Origin: Chondrus crispus
Lineage: Eukaryota > Rhodophyta > Florideophyceae > Gigartinales > Gigartinaceae
Direction: 5' to 3'
DNA length: 64,000 nucleotides
Assembly: GCF_000350225.1 (NCBI RefSeq)
Contig: NW_005178994.1
Location: 167,658 to 231,657 of the forward strand
Each line of letters begins with the position of its first letter. Positions within the stretch are counted from its first letter, which is position 1. The notes beneath the pieces were generated by a model. It made no database searches. It was not told the DNA's origin and saw only the letters and a list, made by a program, of their open reading frames with translations. Below, piece by piece: positions 18,616 to 28,036 of this stretch. Both the position numbers and the translations under genes were made by a program.

Positions 18616-20460
18616 ATGGCCCCTTCCTATGCCCTCCGACGCTCCCTGCGTCCTCTCTCCTTCTGGCTCCTTCTCCTTCTACCCCTGCTGTGCGTTGCCC
18701 AAGACCCTCAGCTGTGCGATGACCCTGTCGCCGAGTGCAATCCCGACGAAAACTACTTCACGGAACGCCTCAAAATCGACTACGCCAACTCAACACTTGC
18801 CAAGTTGAAGTTTTCCAACACCTTTGTCGACTTTGAAGTCCGCGATCCATTCCCCAACGAAGGACAGAAAATCATGGAATGGCAATACCGTCTTGTCAAA
18901 TGCGGCTGCCCAAAACCCGACGACACCCCGGACTCTACTACCGTCCTCTTCACAAAGCCATCCAGCGTCTATGTGTCCGAGAGCCCCCCGCTTAGTCTTC
19001 TGGCTCGCATTCTTCCGGATCTCGAGTGGCTTACCTACACAGGTGACGTCAAATTCATCTACAATCAAAAGGTCGTCGATCGCATCGTTAATAAGAAAGC
19101 CACAGCGATCCCGTATGACAAAGGCTTTTCCGCCATCAAAGAAGATGACACCGTGAGCCTAAGCATCATCGGACATTACAACATTGAGCCATACGAAGAG
19201 GCCAACACGGGAAAGCCCTATCTTATAATTGGTGAAGTCAACGAGGCAAACCCCTTGGGCAGGGCCGAATGGATGAAGATTCTGGGACTCCTCTTTGAAG
19301 CCCCCGCCGATGCCAACAAATTTTTCACCACTGTCGAAGAGCGATACCTAAAGGCCAAGGAGTTTGCCAGTCGCGCTCAACGAAGGCCCTCTGTGTTTTT
19401 TAATTATCCCCATGACAGGAACTACAAAGAGGGTCAAAAGCCCGAGGAAAACTTCTTTTGGACTCAACCGGGTCCAAATCAATACATCAGCGCGATGGTG
19501 AAGGACGCCAATGCAGAATATAGGCTTGATGACGGGGGAGCGATTGAAAGTTATTCACTGAAATTTTCGGAAATCACCGGCAACTTTTCAAGCGCAACTT
19601 ATCTGATTCACACAAGCACGAACCCTTTGACTGATAACAAAACTCTCCAACAGTTCATTGAGGATCCTGTAGGACCGGAATCCGCAGGTGATGACAGCTT
19701 TAAAAAATTGTCGAAAGGCCTTGCCTCGGTGAGATGTGGGAATGTATGGAGCCATTCAAAAACCATCCGGGGCTCAGCTTCTGATTTCTTCGAATCCCAA
19801 GTGTTTCGCCCGCATGAATACCTTAGCGAACTGGTGCATATCTTTCATCCGTATCTGAAAACAAAGAAAGATGAAGATCTCATATGGTCATACAGCCTAG
19901 GGGAAGCACCTGAGCAAGTCGTCGGTTCCAAGTGTCCATTTACTAACCTAGCTGGTGACCCTCCCGAGGGACGGCAATACGTGGACCACGAATTCAAGGT
20001 ATCTAGCCTCACTCGATTCGAAATAGAGGATAAAACCGAGTCAGAGATCTTGCCGAAGCTGCGAAGTGCAACGGACCTTGATGGCAACTTCGTAGAATTG
20101 TTTTTCAAATCCGCAAGGGCCACCAGTGGCGAGGATACAAAATTCACAGTGCGGCTGGCCGTCAAAAAAGAAGATGCGGAAGATTTTGAGAGTTCCGATC
20201 CAATGTTGAAAGCTCTGCGGGAATCCATGGGCGAAGATGTGGCGTTGGTCGACGGGGAAGAAGAGGAAAGTGATAGTGGGGGTATAGGAGGGTGGGGTAT
20301 TGCGGCTATTGTGGTCTCTATTGTGGTGTTGATCGCAGTGGTTGGATTCTGCGCGCTGTCACGGCGGAGGAAACGAGGTGCTGCTCCGGCTAATGGCAAT
20401 TGGGCCAGTGCTGAAGCAGTGGGCGGATCTGACGAATACGTGCCAATGACGGCTGTGTGA
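18616..20460 (+). CDS. Membrane-anchored protein resembling bacterial siderophore/cobalamin-binding proteins
   Basis: This is a 614-residue type I membrane protein. The ATG at 18616 is followed by a textbook signal peptide (RPLSFWLLLLLPLLCVAQ). A C-terminal helix (GIAAIVVSIVVLIAVVGF) and a short basic tail end the chain. The luminal part has the order seen in the TroA/BtuF (Peripla_BP_2) fold: an early strand region, then RPSVFFNYP...FWTQPGPNQYISAMVKDANAEY (family form: RPTVF...GGNSYI..L..DAG), and late SDFFESQVFRPHEYLSELVHIFHPYL (family form: P...L.DL..I.HP). A similar architecture is known in diatom ferrichrome-binding FBP1. Metal or siderophore capture at the cell surface is therefore inferred. 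The family match is from motif memory only and is moderate. Confidence 0.6.
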   Translation: MAPSYALRRSLRPLSFWLLLLLPLLCVAQDPQLCDDPVAECNPDENYFTERLKIDYANSTLAKLKFSNTFVDFEVRDPFPNEGQKIMEWQYRLVKCGCPKPDDTPDSTTVLFTKPSSVYVSESPPLSLLARILPDLEWLTYTGDVKFIYNQKVVDRIVNKKATAIPYDKGFSAIKEDDTVSLSIIGHYNIEPYEEANTGKPYLIIGEVNEANPLGRAEWMKILGLLFEAPADANKFFTTVEERYLKAKEFASRAQRRPSVFFNYPHDRNYKEGQKPEENFFWTQPGPNQYISAMVKDANAEYRLDDGGAIESYSLKFSEITGNFSSATYLIHTSTNPLTDNKTLQQFIEDPVGPESAGDDSFKKLSKGLASVRCGNVWSHSKTIRGSASDFFESQVFRPHEYLSELVHIFHPYLKTKKDEDLIWSYSLGEAPEQVVGSKCPFTNLAGDPPEGRQYVDHEFKVSSLTRFEIEDKTESEILPKLRSATDLDGNFVELFFKSARATSGEDTKFTVRLAVKKEDAEDFESSDPMLKALRESMGEDVALVDGEEEESDSGGIGGWGIAAIVVSIVVLIAVVGFCALSRRRKRGAAPANGNWASAEAVGGSDEYVPMTAV

Positions 20461-21219
20461 AGAATGCGACATACACCAGTTGCAGCAACCCTTTGTGGTG
20501 TTACGGACATACCAGATGTATGCCGAAGGAAGCCGGCCGGCGAATGGCTCCTTTTCGAAGGCCTTCGTCCGGGCGCAAGAAGAGCTCCATTGAGACAGGC
20601 AAGCCGTCGTTGCAATACTGGTCTTCGGTTATGCAAGTACTTCTGGGATAGGGCAGCGAGGGGAGCGTCACAAACCTTAATTTGAGAATTTATAGACTGG
20701 ATGCTTTGCTTGAACAGGAGTTGCTGCTTCCTAGTCTTTAGTCCGGTAGAGAATTTTTGTTTTGGTGTTTAAAGCTCACATGAGACTGTTTTTGTTTGCA
20801 TGGAGAGATTATCGGGTTTCTGCGGGTTTCTGCGGTACTGCTCTACGCGAAAGGGAATTGTTGCTGTTCTGGTTTTCAGTAAGAACTAAGACGGACGACA
20901 CATTGAGTTACGATCAAGGCGAACTGTATTGCGCACAAGTCAGAACCGCGTGCCATTTTCACGAGAAGTGCTACAGCATTGTACGGTATTGCCTTTTATG
21001 AGCACTACATCTGTATACGATACGGGCCCGTCTATATATCGTAAACACAGTACCCAAGGATATACAGTTTTGCCCTCCAATGTAGTGCACGGTATTGAAT
21101 ACCGTACATTGGGTATTGATGATTTTTGAGGTAGCCAATCACCCCTTTTCTATCAGAGCAACGTTTTCTCAGAGCAAAGAGGATTCCCCCCTCTGCTTAA
21201 CCGCGCAGCCTACTCCGCC
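20461..21219. other. Intergenic region with a stem-loop
   Basis: A compound hairpin spans 21077-21112: CCAATGTA pairs with TACATTGG, and inside it CGGTATT pairs with AATACCG. Related GTACGGTATT words occur at about 20980 and 21100. No gene is visible. It contains the promoter of VPS16. Confidence 0.5.
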
Positions 21220-24018
21220 ATGCTCGCGGAGCGCACTTCTGTCGACTCCCTCCCGCCCGGGTGGACAGGCCTGGAGAACAGACTCTACCGGCGGGATGTG
21301 GATTACGCTGCTTTGCCCTGGTCGTTGCGCTCCGAGGAGATGTCGCAAGCCATCGCCTGCGCTGCCCCGAGCGGCGGCCCCATCGCCATAGTATCAGATG
21401 CTGGTTGGGGACTCTCCTTCGCATTGGCAATCTACACGCTCTCTGGCCGCTTGATTAAGTCGTTCGACAGGCTGCGCGAGAAAACCGTACCGCCCTTCCG
21501 TGCTGTCGCGCTCGGGTGGAGTGTGCACGACTTGCTCACTATTGTTTACAATGACGGTGCTGTCATGAGGATACCATCGGGGGTCCGACTGGGTAAGGCG
21601 AAAGTGGTTAAGGTCTTTGACCCGGAGAAAGATGAACACATTAATGATGCTTGCGTTGTCGAAACTGGGGAAGTGGTGCTGAGGGGTGCTACTGGCGCAA
21701 TTTACAGGCTTAGTCCTGAGGACAAGGTACAATCAAGTCCAGTAGTGGTCAAAACACCGGAAGGAGTTGTACGAGAGGTGCCGAACGCTTGTATCGCCGC
21801 CTTTCAACCGAAGGACAGCGCCCATAGTGCGGTGGAGACTTTGTTCATCGTGGAGGATGGGAACGTCGCGCTTTTAAACTCGTCAGGTCTTATTCATATG
21901 CCTGGAGAGAGAGACGTATCCCAGATTTGCGTTTCACCAAACGCCCAATACCTCGCCGCTATGGAAAGCACTACAGGAAATATATTCGTGAGAACGGTAG
22001 ACCTCGATGCTGAGATTACTCGAGTTAACCTTGTCGTGGAGCTGGCTGCCTTACATGTGGAGAATGTACGTTCTGACGTCGTTTTCGACGCCAAGATGCC
22101 AGAATCTATTGCCTGGGTTGGTAGCGATGCTGTAGCAGCGCTGTACAAGGAGCACCTCGTTCTCGTTGGACCGCATGGTGGTGTTGCTGTGCTTGGTTTA
22201 GATGAGCAGTCCTCCTTTGGCGGTATTCTGCTTCACTCTGAGGTCGACGGGCTGCGCCTCATCTCGCGGAATCAGGTCGAGTTTGTGCAAATGGTTGCCG
22301 AGCCTGTACATGCTGTCCGATGCAGAAAGCAAGCACCAGGATACAAACTTCTCCAGAGCAGCGGTGAAATTACTCCTGCAACAGATACGGCGAGTGGTGT
22401 AGCGCTTTTGCGATATGGATTTCTGCGGGAAATGCGAGAGTCCGGAACCCTGCTTGCGGCATCGAGAACTTGTACGGCGGCTGCATATCTCGAAATGGAT
22501 GCCCAGCGCCAGCAAAGTCTGTTACATGCTGCGGCATACGGACAGAGGCATGCAACCGTCTTTTCAGAAGGGTTGGATGCAGACCAATCTCCAACTCAGG
22601 TCGCCCGAGACACCAGCGCAGGGCGAGCTAACACGAGTCGTTCTCATAGGGATATTGTTATGATACCTACTGCCATAGCAATTTTGCGAGTGATGCATGC
22701 CGCGAGAGTAGCAGAAGCAGGAATACCTTTGACAAAGCCTCAACTCGATGACCTTGGGCTTGCTGCACTCGTAGCCAGACTTTCTTGGTTCGGGCTACAC
22801 ACATTAGCCATTCGCCTGGCTCTGTTTGGTGGCATCTCACCCTATGAAGTTTTGTGCGAATGGGCGACGGATGCTGTTCTTGCGAACATCGGCGATTCTG
22901 ATGAAGCTATCACGTCGATGATATCCGAACGGTTCGAGGCGGTGAGTAGATCTTACACTGGCATTGACATGTATGGAAGTCGCAGGGGGAGAGCTTTGCC
23001 GTATGTGCGAGCAGCTGAAGCTGCCCATAGACTTGGGAGGCAAAAATGCGCTGAACTGTTGTTAAGGAGGGAGACCAGGCCAGCTCCCAAGGTGGCAATG
23101 TATTTGCAAATGAGCCGAGAAGGACCTGCAATTGCATCTGCGGTTGCATCAGGGGACCCAGAGCTCGTGCTTGATGTCTTGCGATCGATTCTATCGACAA
23201 AAACTGTGCGTGAGACTGCCCAATTGCTTCGCACACTCCCTTGGTCAGTCAGCAACAGGGCAACGGATCTCCTTGCATCTCACCTAAAGCAAATTGGGGA
23301 CTTCGGCTTACTTCGAATCTTGTATCTAGAAGTTGGAAGAAAAAGGGAAGCCGCCGTGGTAGATGTATTTTTGGCGAACCAGGTTGCAGACCATCGAGAG
23401 CGGATGGCTGCTCTCGAGAGAACAGCAGTATCGCTTAGCAGAGGTCATAGTCGAAAGGCTTGTCTGTTCGAGATTCAAGCCGTTCAGCATGCGGCTGCGG
23501 TTGCAAACAGCGCCATTGATCTGGAGAAGAGAAGCCGTTTAACTCCGGGACATTTGCGGTCGTGCAATGACGGCGACTTACTCGACAAAGCTGTGTGCGA
23601 CATCGCAGACGTAAATCGTCGACGTGATATGCTTGCCAAACTCAAGAAAGAGTTGAAAATGCCAGACCGCAGATTCTTTTGGATTGTGCTGGACTCAATG
23701 GCGAGGGTTGGTGATTTCGAGTCAATAGAAGCACTGTCAAACTCAGCGGGGCGAGGAAGGGCACCGCCAATAGGGTTCACTCCATTTGTTGATACATGTA
23801 TTAAGTATCACAGAGACGATGAAGCCGTGAAGTTTGCGCTTCGAATTGCTGATCTCAGAGACCGAGCTCGTGCACTTGCTCGATGTGGCCGCGGAAGGGA
23901 AGCGGCAGACATTGCATCTCGGTTGAGGAACCAACAGCTCCTTGAAGAAATTCAAGATTTAGCCGCACGGCATGTAGCTTCAGTAGCGAAACCGCCCGAA
24001 CGTAATGCAAATCGTTGA
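21220..24018 (+). CDS. VPS16: VPS16, core subunit of HOPS/CORVET tethering complexes
   Basis: This is a 932-residue intronless protein. The N-terminal half reads as the VPS16 beta-propeller (WTGLENRLYRRDVDY..., SPNAQYLAAMESTTGNIFV). The C-terminal half carries the VPS16 alpha-solenoid with LDDLGLAALVARLSW, AIRLALFGG, YVRAAEAAHRLGRQKCAELLL and DRRFFWIVLDSMARVGDFE. VPS16 is the scaffold subunit with VPS33, VPS18 and VPS11 that tethers late endosomes and vacuoles before SNARE fusion. The protein is longer than the animal form (about 840 residues); an insertion lies between propeller and solenoid. The gene converges on the leftward fusion-protein gene, about 430 bp away. Confidence 0.9.
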   Translation: MLAERTSVDSLPPGWTGLENRLYRRDVDYAALPWSLRSEEMSQAIACAAPSGGPIAIVSDAGWGLSFALAIYTLSGRLIKSFDRLREKTVPPFRAVALGWSVHDLLTIVYNDGAVMRIPSGVRLGKAKVVKVFDPEKDEHINDACVVETGEVVLRGATGAIYRLSPEDKVQSSPVVVKTPEGVVREVPNACIAAFQPKDSAHSAVETLFIVEDGNVALLNSSGLIHMPGERDVSQICVSPNAQYLAAMESTTGNIFVRTVDLDAEITRVNLVVELAALHVENVRSDVVFDAKMPESIAWVGSDAVAALYKEHLVLVGPHGGVAVLGLDEQSSFGGILLHSEVDGLRLISRNQVEFVQMVAEPVHAVRCRKQAPGYKLLQSSGEITPATDTASGVALLRYGFLREMRESGTLLAASRTCTAAAYLEMDAQRQQSLLHAAAYGQRHATVFSEGLDADQSPTQVARDTSAGRANTSRSHRDIVMIPTAIAILRVMHAARVAEAGIPLTKPQLDDLGLAALVARLSWFGLHTLAIRLALFGGISPYEVLCEWATDAVLANIGDSDEAITSMISERFEAVSRSYTGIDMYGSRRGRALPYVRAAEAAHRLGRQKCAELLLRRETRPAPKVAMYLQMSREGPAIASAVASGDPELVLDVLRSILSTKTVRETAQLLRTLPWSVSNRATDLLASHLKQIGDFGLLRILYLEVGRKREAAVVDVFLANQVADHRERMAALERTAVSLSRGHSRKACLFEIQAVQHAAAVANSAIDLEKRSRLTPGHLRSCNDGDLLDKAVCDIADVNRRRDMLAKLKKELKMPDRRFFWIVLDSMARVGDFESIEALSNSAGRGRAPPIGFTPFVDTCIKYHRDDEAVKFALRIADLRDRARALARCGRGREAADIASRLRNQQLLEEIQDLAARHVASVAKPPERNANR

Positions 24019-24445
24019 AGTTGCAATTACAGACAACACCAAACACAACTAACTAAACTATTTTCGACATCTGATTTTAGTTATATGCTCCTGGTCATGC
24101 AAGCCAAGACGCTTTCACACCTATTGTTAACGCTCCATTTTGTCGAGAACCGCTACACACCACATTTTCGAAAAGAAGGCGCAGCAGAGCGTCTGTTGAT
24201 GCCCATTCGTAATGGCCACCTCTTTTCAGGCGGAAATGAGTGCTTTCGTTCCCTTCAAGTGATGGAGAGGCCGTTAGTGCCATTCCAGCCGAGAAAGGCC
24301 TGCGGTGGTGCCTACACGTACATGATGGGGATGAAGATTTGAGGTCGAAATAAGTAAATTGTACTGTATCTTATCGATGCTGTAGTATACAAAGGTCTTT
24401 ATACGCCTTGCCATATTCCCAAAACTGCGGAGCAAGACCACTGAA
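24019..24445. other. Convergent intergenic region
   Basis: Only the 3' flanks of VPS16 and of the leftward carrier-fusion gene are present. I see nothing else in it. Confidence 0.5.
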
Positions 24446-27400
24446 TCATGTTCGCGCACGGTTCGCTGTTTGCTTCAAGAGCCTATCTATCGCAGTCTCA
24501 GCAGAAGCGAAAGAACCCCGAAGCTGCTCGTAAGCTACGAAAGAAACAGCCGAGGCAGGCAAGGCCTTCAGCATATTCGGTAGAACCCCTCGAAAATATC
24601 CCCGCCATCCCATTTCACGGCCGATTTCCTTCCACATGTGGCCGAAACGCGTCGCTTTTGCACTACTTTGGCTGTCAAAGCCAGCTACTTGCATTCTTCG
24701 ACGGCAAGTGTCAAGCGGGAAAGCTGCAAGCTGCGCCATTGCACTGGCGATAGCGCCACATGCAATAGAACTCCCTGTTGTAGGCATGCCAGATCCGTCG
24801 TTTTTCCTTGGCAGAATGGGACGCAGTGTCTCATACATAGCAAAACTTATGCCGACGTACGGGAACACTCCTGCGATCGTGGGTACCAACCCACGATACA
24901 CACTCGTAATACCTTCTCGACGAATCGACTCTGATATACCATGAAACGCTCCGTGGTATGGCTGAAAGCCACTCCGCTGCAATGTCAAACGACCACGAAT
25001 AAAGTCCAACGGATAAATAGCAGTTGCTGCAATAATACCTGCAAGACCTCCTACAAGCACTGCTTCCACAGCACGCGCATGCGTGCCACCTGAAACTAAG
25101 TGAACATTTGTTTCACCAGAAGGCGACCCTGGCGATGATGAAGATGACGCCCGCTGCGGACCAGCCATTAGCTGCCGGACAACCTCCATCTCTCTCAATC
25201 TATTGACAACCAAAAGTTGTATAGCAGCGCTTGGGACAATCCGCATCACGTTTGCCCCATTCCCCCGAAACGCCGCTCGCCATATACTGCTATCTTGCTT
25301 GACCATTTGGCGCGCTGCTGCCAGCCAACCCTCCGAGAAGCTCTTTGTGCCTCCAGTCTGCATCAAAATTTTCATGCGGTCCAGTGGAGCTACAGATGTA
25401 CGAGAAACTGCGCCTGCGACACCGACTGACAAAAGATGACCCCAATCTAACCGCTGCATCCATTTCGGCATGCTGCTGTTGTCAGTGGTGGTCGAATACA
25501 CTCTCATGCTACCCCGTGGCGGTACTGAGCCGCGTGGGGAGTACTTCATAAACTGCGACCCGATCACGGATAAGGCACCGTCTGCCTCAACAACTGATAA
25601 GTCGTCCAAGTCGGTTCGCAGTACATCTGTTCCTTCCAAGTCAATGTTGAGCATGTGACGAGTTAGATTTGCAACATCTTTCCGGAATAAGGGCGGTAAG
25701 ATATCATGTGAGCACTCTTGGAATTCTCTTCCGGAGAGAACTCGGGAACCATCTCTGCCAAAAACCTTCTTTAAGGTTGGGGTTTCCTCCATTAACATGC
25801 GCTTTGCGCTTTCGTCGATATCTGCATAGTCATGCCACAAATACTGCATTTCATCGAGAGAAATGAAACCAGAATTATTTTGATCTGCTAAACGGAAAGC
25901 AAAGTTCATTTCTGCAGCAGTTTGGTTCAAGACAATGTCGAAGCGAACAAACTCCCAAAAGTCCATGAGGATTTCATCATCATCGTCGTCGCCTTCTGTA
26001 CTCGATCTGATTTTTGTTTCGTGGTCTGTCCCTTTTTCCCCATCCGACTTGGCTGCAAGTATTGCATAATCCTTCTTCTCTGCCATAGGGTCGCGTTCGC
26101 GATTGCTTGTAACCAGAGACACCAGCAATTTCGCAAGTCTTTCCCTTTCTTCCTCGGGAAATGCATGTACACCTGCGAATTTGAGGAGATCCGAGCGCGT
26201 CATGTAAGACTCTCCATCTTTCTTGATATGTGCATTTTGATCGAAAATAGCTCGAAGATATTGTGTCCCTCCGCCAAGATTAAGACGATGAAAGGATTCC
26301 GATGATATAGCCCAGCACTCTGTATCAGTTCGCGCCCGTACAGTAGCCGCTCGTGGTGCATTATACATAAGGCTCAATTCACCGAAACTTTGGCCTTGTT
26401 CAAGAGTCTTGGATAGAGATGAAATTTCTTCTTCTCCCCTATCATTCCCATTCCTGGAGTCTCCATTGCGAGATAGTTTGGGGTGGCGAATGTGTCTCTC
26501 CAGTTCTCCGGTTTTTATAATATAGAAATTATCACCTGCGTCGCCTTGTTCAAAAACGGTTTCCCCAGCGCGAAACTTGACCAGGAAGAAGGCGCTCATC
26601 TCATTCGGGCCAAGTTTGTCTAGACGTTTGAACAAAAAGTGCTCCTGCAGAAGTCTCCTCAAACTTCGCGTGTCAGCCGTAGAGACGATGGACTTGATAT
26701 CAGAGCTAGTATCCTTGAATAGCTCAAACGTTGGTCTATCCACTTCCCATAATAGTGTCCGTTCCTTCGCTCGAATCGTGGAAACGCGAGGACAGTTAAA
26801 AATAAATGCGGTCAATCCAAAAGTGGTGCGAGGTCCAATAGTAGCCAACAGTATGGGGTCTTCCTCGCCTTTCGACATGAAGCGTTCGAGCCCGCCGCTA
26901 CCGACCACGAAAATTCTATCGCCGTATTCCCCTTGCTCAAAGACAATATCACCCTGTTCAATAATACGGGCGCGGAAGGATTTGAGCAGATGCGACCGCT
27001 TGTATTCATCGGGCACCATGCCATAAATAGGGGTTCTCTTCAGGGCGTCCTTAATAACCTTGCGGGAGGCGCGCGAAGGGGTGTCACCTTCCACGACACC
27101 TCGAAAACTACGCATCTTACTCATATCGCCGACACCTTTTGACGCGCGTGCAATGCGGCGCAAATGATTTTCTCTGCCTAGACGGGCGCTTTTGAGCAAA
27201 TGGACGCCAGGCGGGTGCTGTTGCTCAGACGAAAAGTCCTTTGGAGTATAATAAAACGCCGGCGGGTAACTCTCCAGTAAACCGACACGTTGATACGCAG
27301 CCGCGACAAGCTCGGAACAAAAGACACGGGAGAGGTCACTCTTCTCCACTTGCACAGGATCGACAACCTGTCCATCTTGATCATCCATCATTTCCATAGG

Positions 27401-28036
27401 CGCATTCACCTCGAGCTCCTTTTTTAAACGTATATTGATCTTTTCATAGTCCTCCTGAACACGCGCACGTTCGCCGAGCAACAAACGTCTCTGAAAGTTG
27501 GTGAGGGCAGCGGTCTGCAACTCCTTTGATATCTCATCAATCTGGGCGCGCTTATCAATCAGCAAGGCAGCAAGTCTCTCGCGCTCCTTCTTTGCAAGTG
27601 GGTCAGCGACGCGGATCATGACGGAGCCCGCGCCAATCTCATACGGCCTGCCCAGCATTTCCTGGGCGAAGGCGTAAAACTTTTCGCGCATGGACGAGGA
27701 GCGGACAACGGAAAGCTTGCGCACAGCAATCTCATTGGACTTCGATCTACGGACGCGCTCCTCCAAGGAACGAAGCTTGACCCCGCCGAAGTCTGCTTCG
27801 AGAAACAGGAGTTCGCCCGTGGCTGGGTGGCGGATGACAACGCCGACGTGATCCCATGCAGAATTAGAGAAGAGTTTGGACACTGCACAGAGAGCGGCGC
27901 CAGCGGGGGGCATGGAGAGGCAGCGCCTGTTGAAGAGGACGATGTCGCCAGAGTCGAGGCCGGGGGGAAGGACGATGGGGGAGGCCCGGGGGGAGGCATC
28001 TTTTTCGGCGGGGGGAGGTTGCTCAGCCGCGGTCAT
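24446..28036 (-). CDS. Four-part fusion: C92-like amidase, two cNMP-binding domains, EF-hand, mitochondrial carrier
   Basis: This is one uninterrupted frame of 1196 residues from the ATG at 28036. Residues about 25-260 match the permuted papain-like YiiX/C92 (NlpC/P60-related) fold: GDIVLFNRR, the catalytic-type His63 in WDHVGVVIR, and Cys240 in RVFCSELVAAAY. Residues about 340-450 and 470-600 are two cyclic-nucleotide-binding domains. The second has a full phosphate-binding cassette (FGELSLMYNAPRAATV); the first has lost the Glu (FGLTAF...CPRVSTI). Residues 718-729 are a canonical EF-hand loop (DQNNSGFISLDE), with a degenerate second one. Residues about 866-1185 are an SLC25 carrier with PLDRMK, PLDFIR and PLDTCR signatures. 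EF-hand plus carrier resembles Ca2+-regulated ATP-Mg/Pi carriers. Control of mitochondrial transport by Ca2+ and cAMP or cGMP is inferred; the amidase role is unknown. Confidence 0.88.
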   Translation of the reverse strand: MTAAEQPPPAEKDASPRASPIVLPPGLDSGDIVLFNRRCLSMPPAGAALCAVSKLFSNSAWDHVGVVIRHPATGELLFLEADFGGVKLRSLEERVRRSKSNEIAVRKLSVVRSSSMREKFYAFAQEMLGRPYEIGAGSVMIRVADPLAKKERERLAALLIDKRAQIDEISKELQTAALTNFQRRLLLGERARVQEDYEKINIRLKKELEVNAPMEMMDDQDGQVVDPVQVEKSDLSRVFCSELVAAAYQRVGLLESYPPAFYYTPKDFSSEQQHPPGVHLLKSARLGRENHLRRIARASKGVGDMSKMRSFRGVVEGDTPSRASRKVIKDALKRTPIYGMVPDEYKRSHLLKSFRARIIEQGDIVFEQGEYGDRIFVVGSGGLERFMSKGEEDPILLATIGPRTTFGLTAFIFNCPRVSTIRAKERTLLWEVDRPTFELFKDTSSDIKSIVSTADTRSLRRLLQEHFLFKRLDKLGPNEMSAFFLVKFRAGETVFEQGDAGDNFYIIKTGELERHIRHPKLSRNGDSRNGNDRGEEEISSLSKTLEQGQSFGELSLMYNAPRAATVRARTDTECWAISSESFHRLNLGGGTQYLRAIFDQNAHIKKDGESYMTRSDLLKFAGVHAFPEEERERLAKLLVSLVTSNRERDPMAEKKDYAILAAKSDGEKGTDHETKIRSSTEGDDDDDEILMDFWEFVRFDIVLNQTAAEMNFAFRLADQNNSGFISLDEMQYLWHDYADIDESAKRMLMEETPTLKKVFGRDGSRVLSGREFQECSHDILPPLFRKDVANLTRHMLNIDLEGTDVLRTDLDDLSVVEADGALSVIGSQFMKYSPRGSVPPRGSMRVYSTTTDNSSMPKWMQRLDWGHLLSVGVAGAVSRTSVAPLDRMKILMQTGGTKSFSEGWLAAARQMVKQDSSIWRAAFRGNGANVMRIVPSAAIQLLVVNRLREMEVVRQLMAGPQRASSSSSPGSPSGETNVHLVSGGTHARAVEAVLVGGLAGIIAATAIYPLDFIRGRLTLQRSGFQPYHGAFHGISESIRREGITSVYRGLVPTIAGVFPYVGISFAMYETLRPILPRKNDGSGMPTTGSSIACGAIASAMAQLAAFPLDTCRRRMQVAGFDSQSSAKATRFGHMWKEIGREMGWRGYFRGVLPNMLKALPASAVSFVAYEQLRGSFASAETAIDRLLKQTANRART

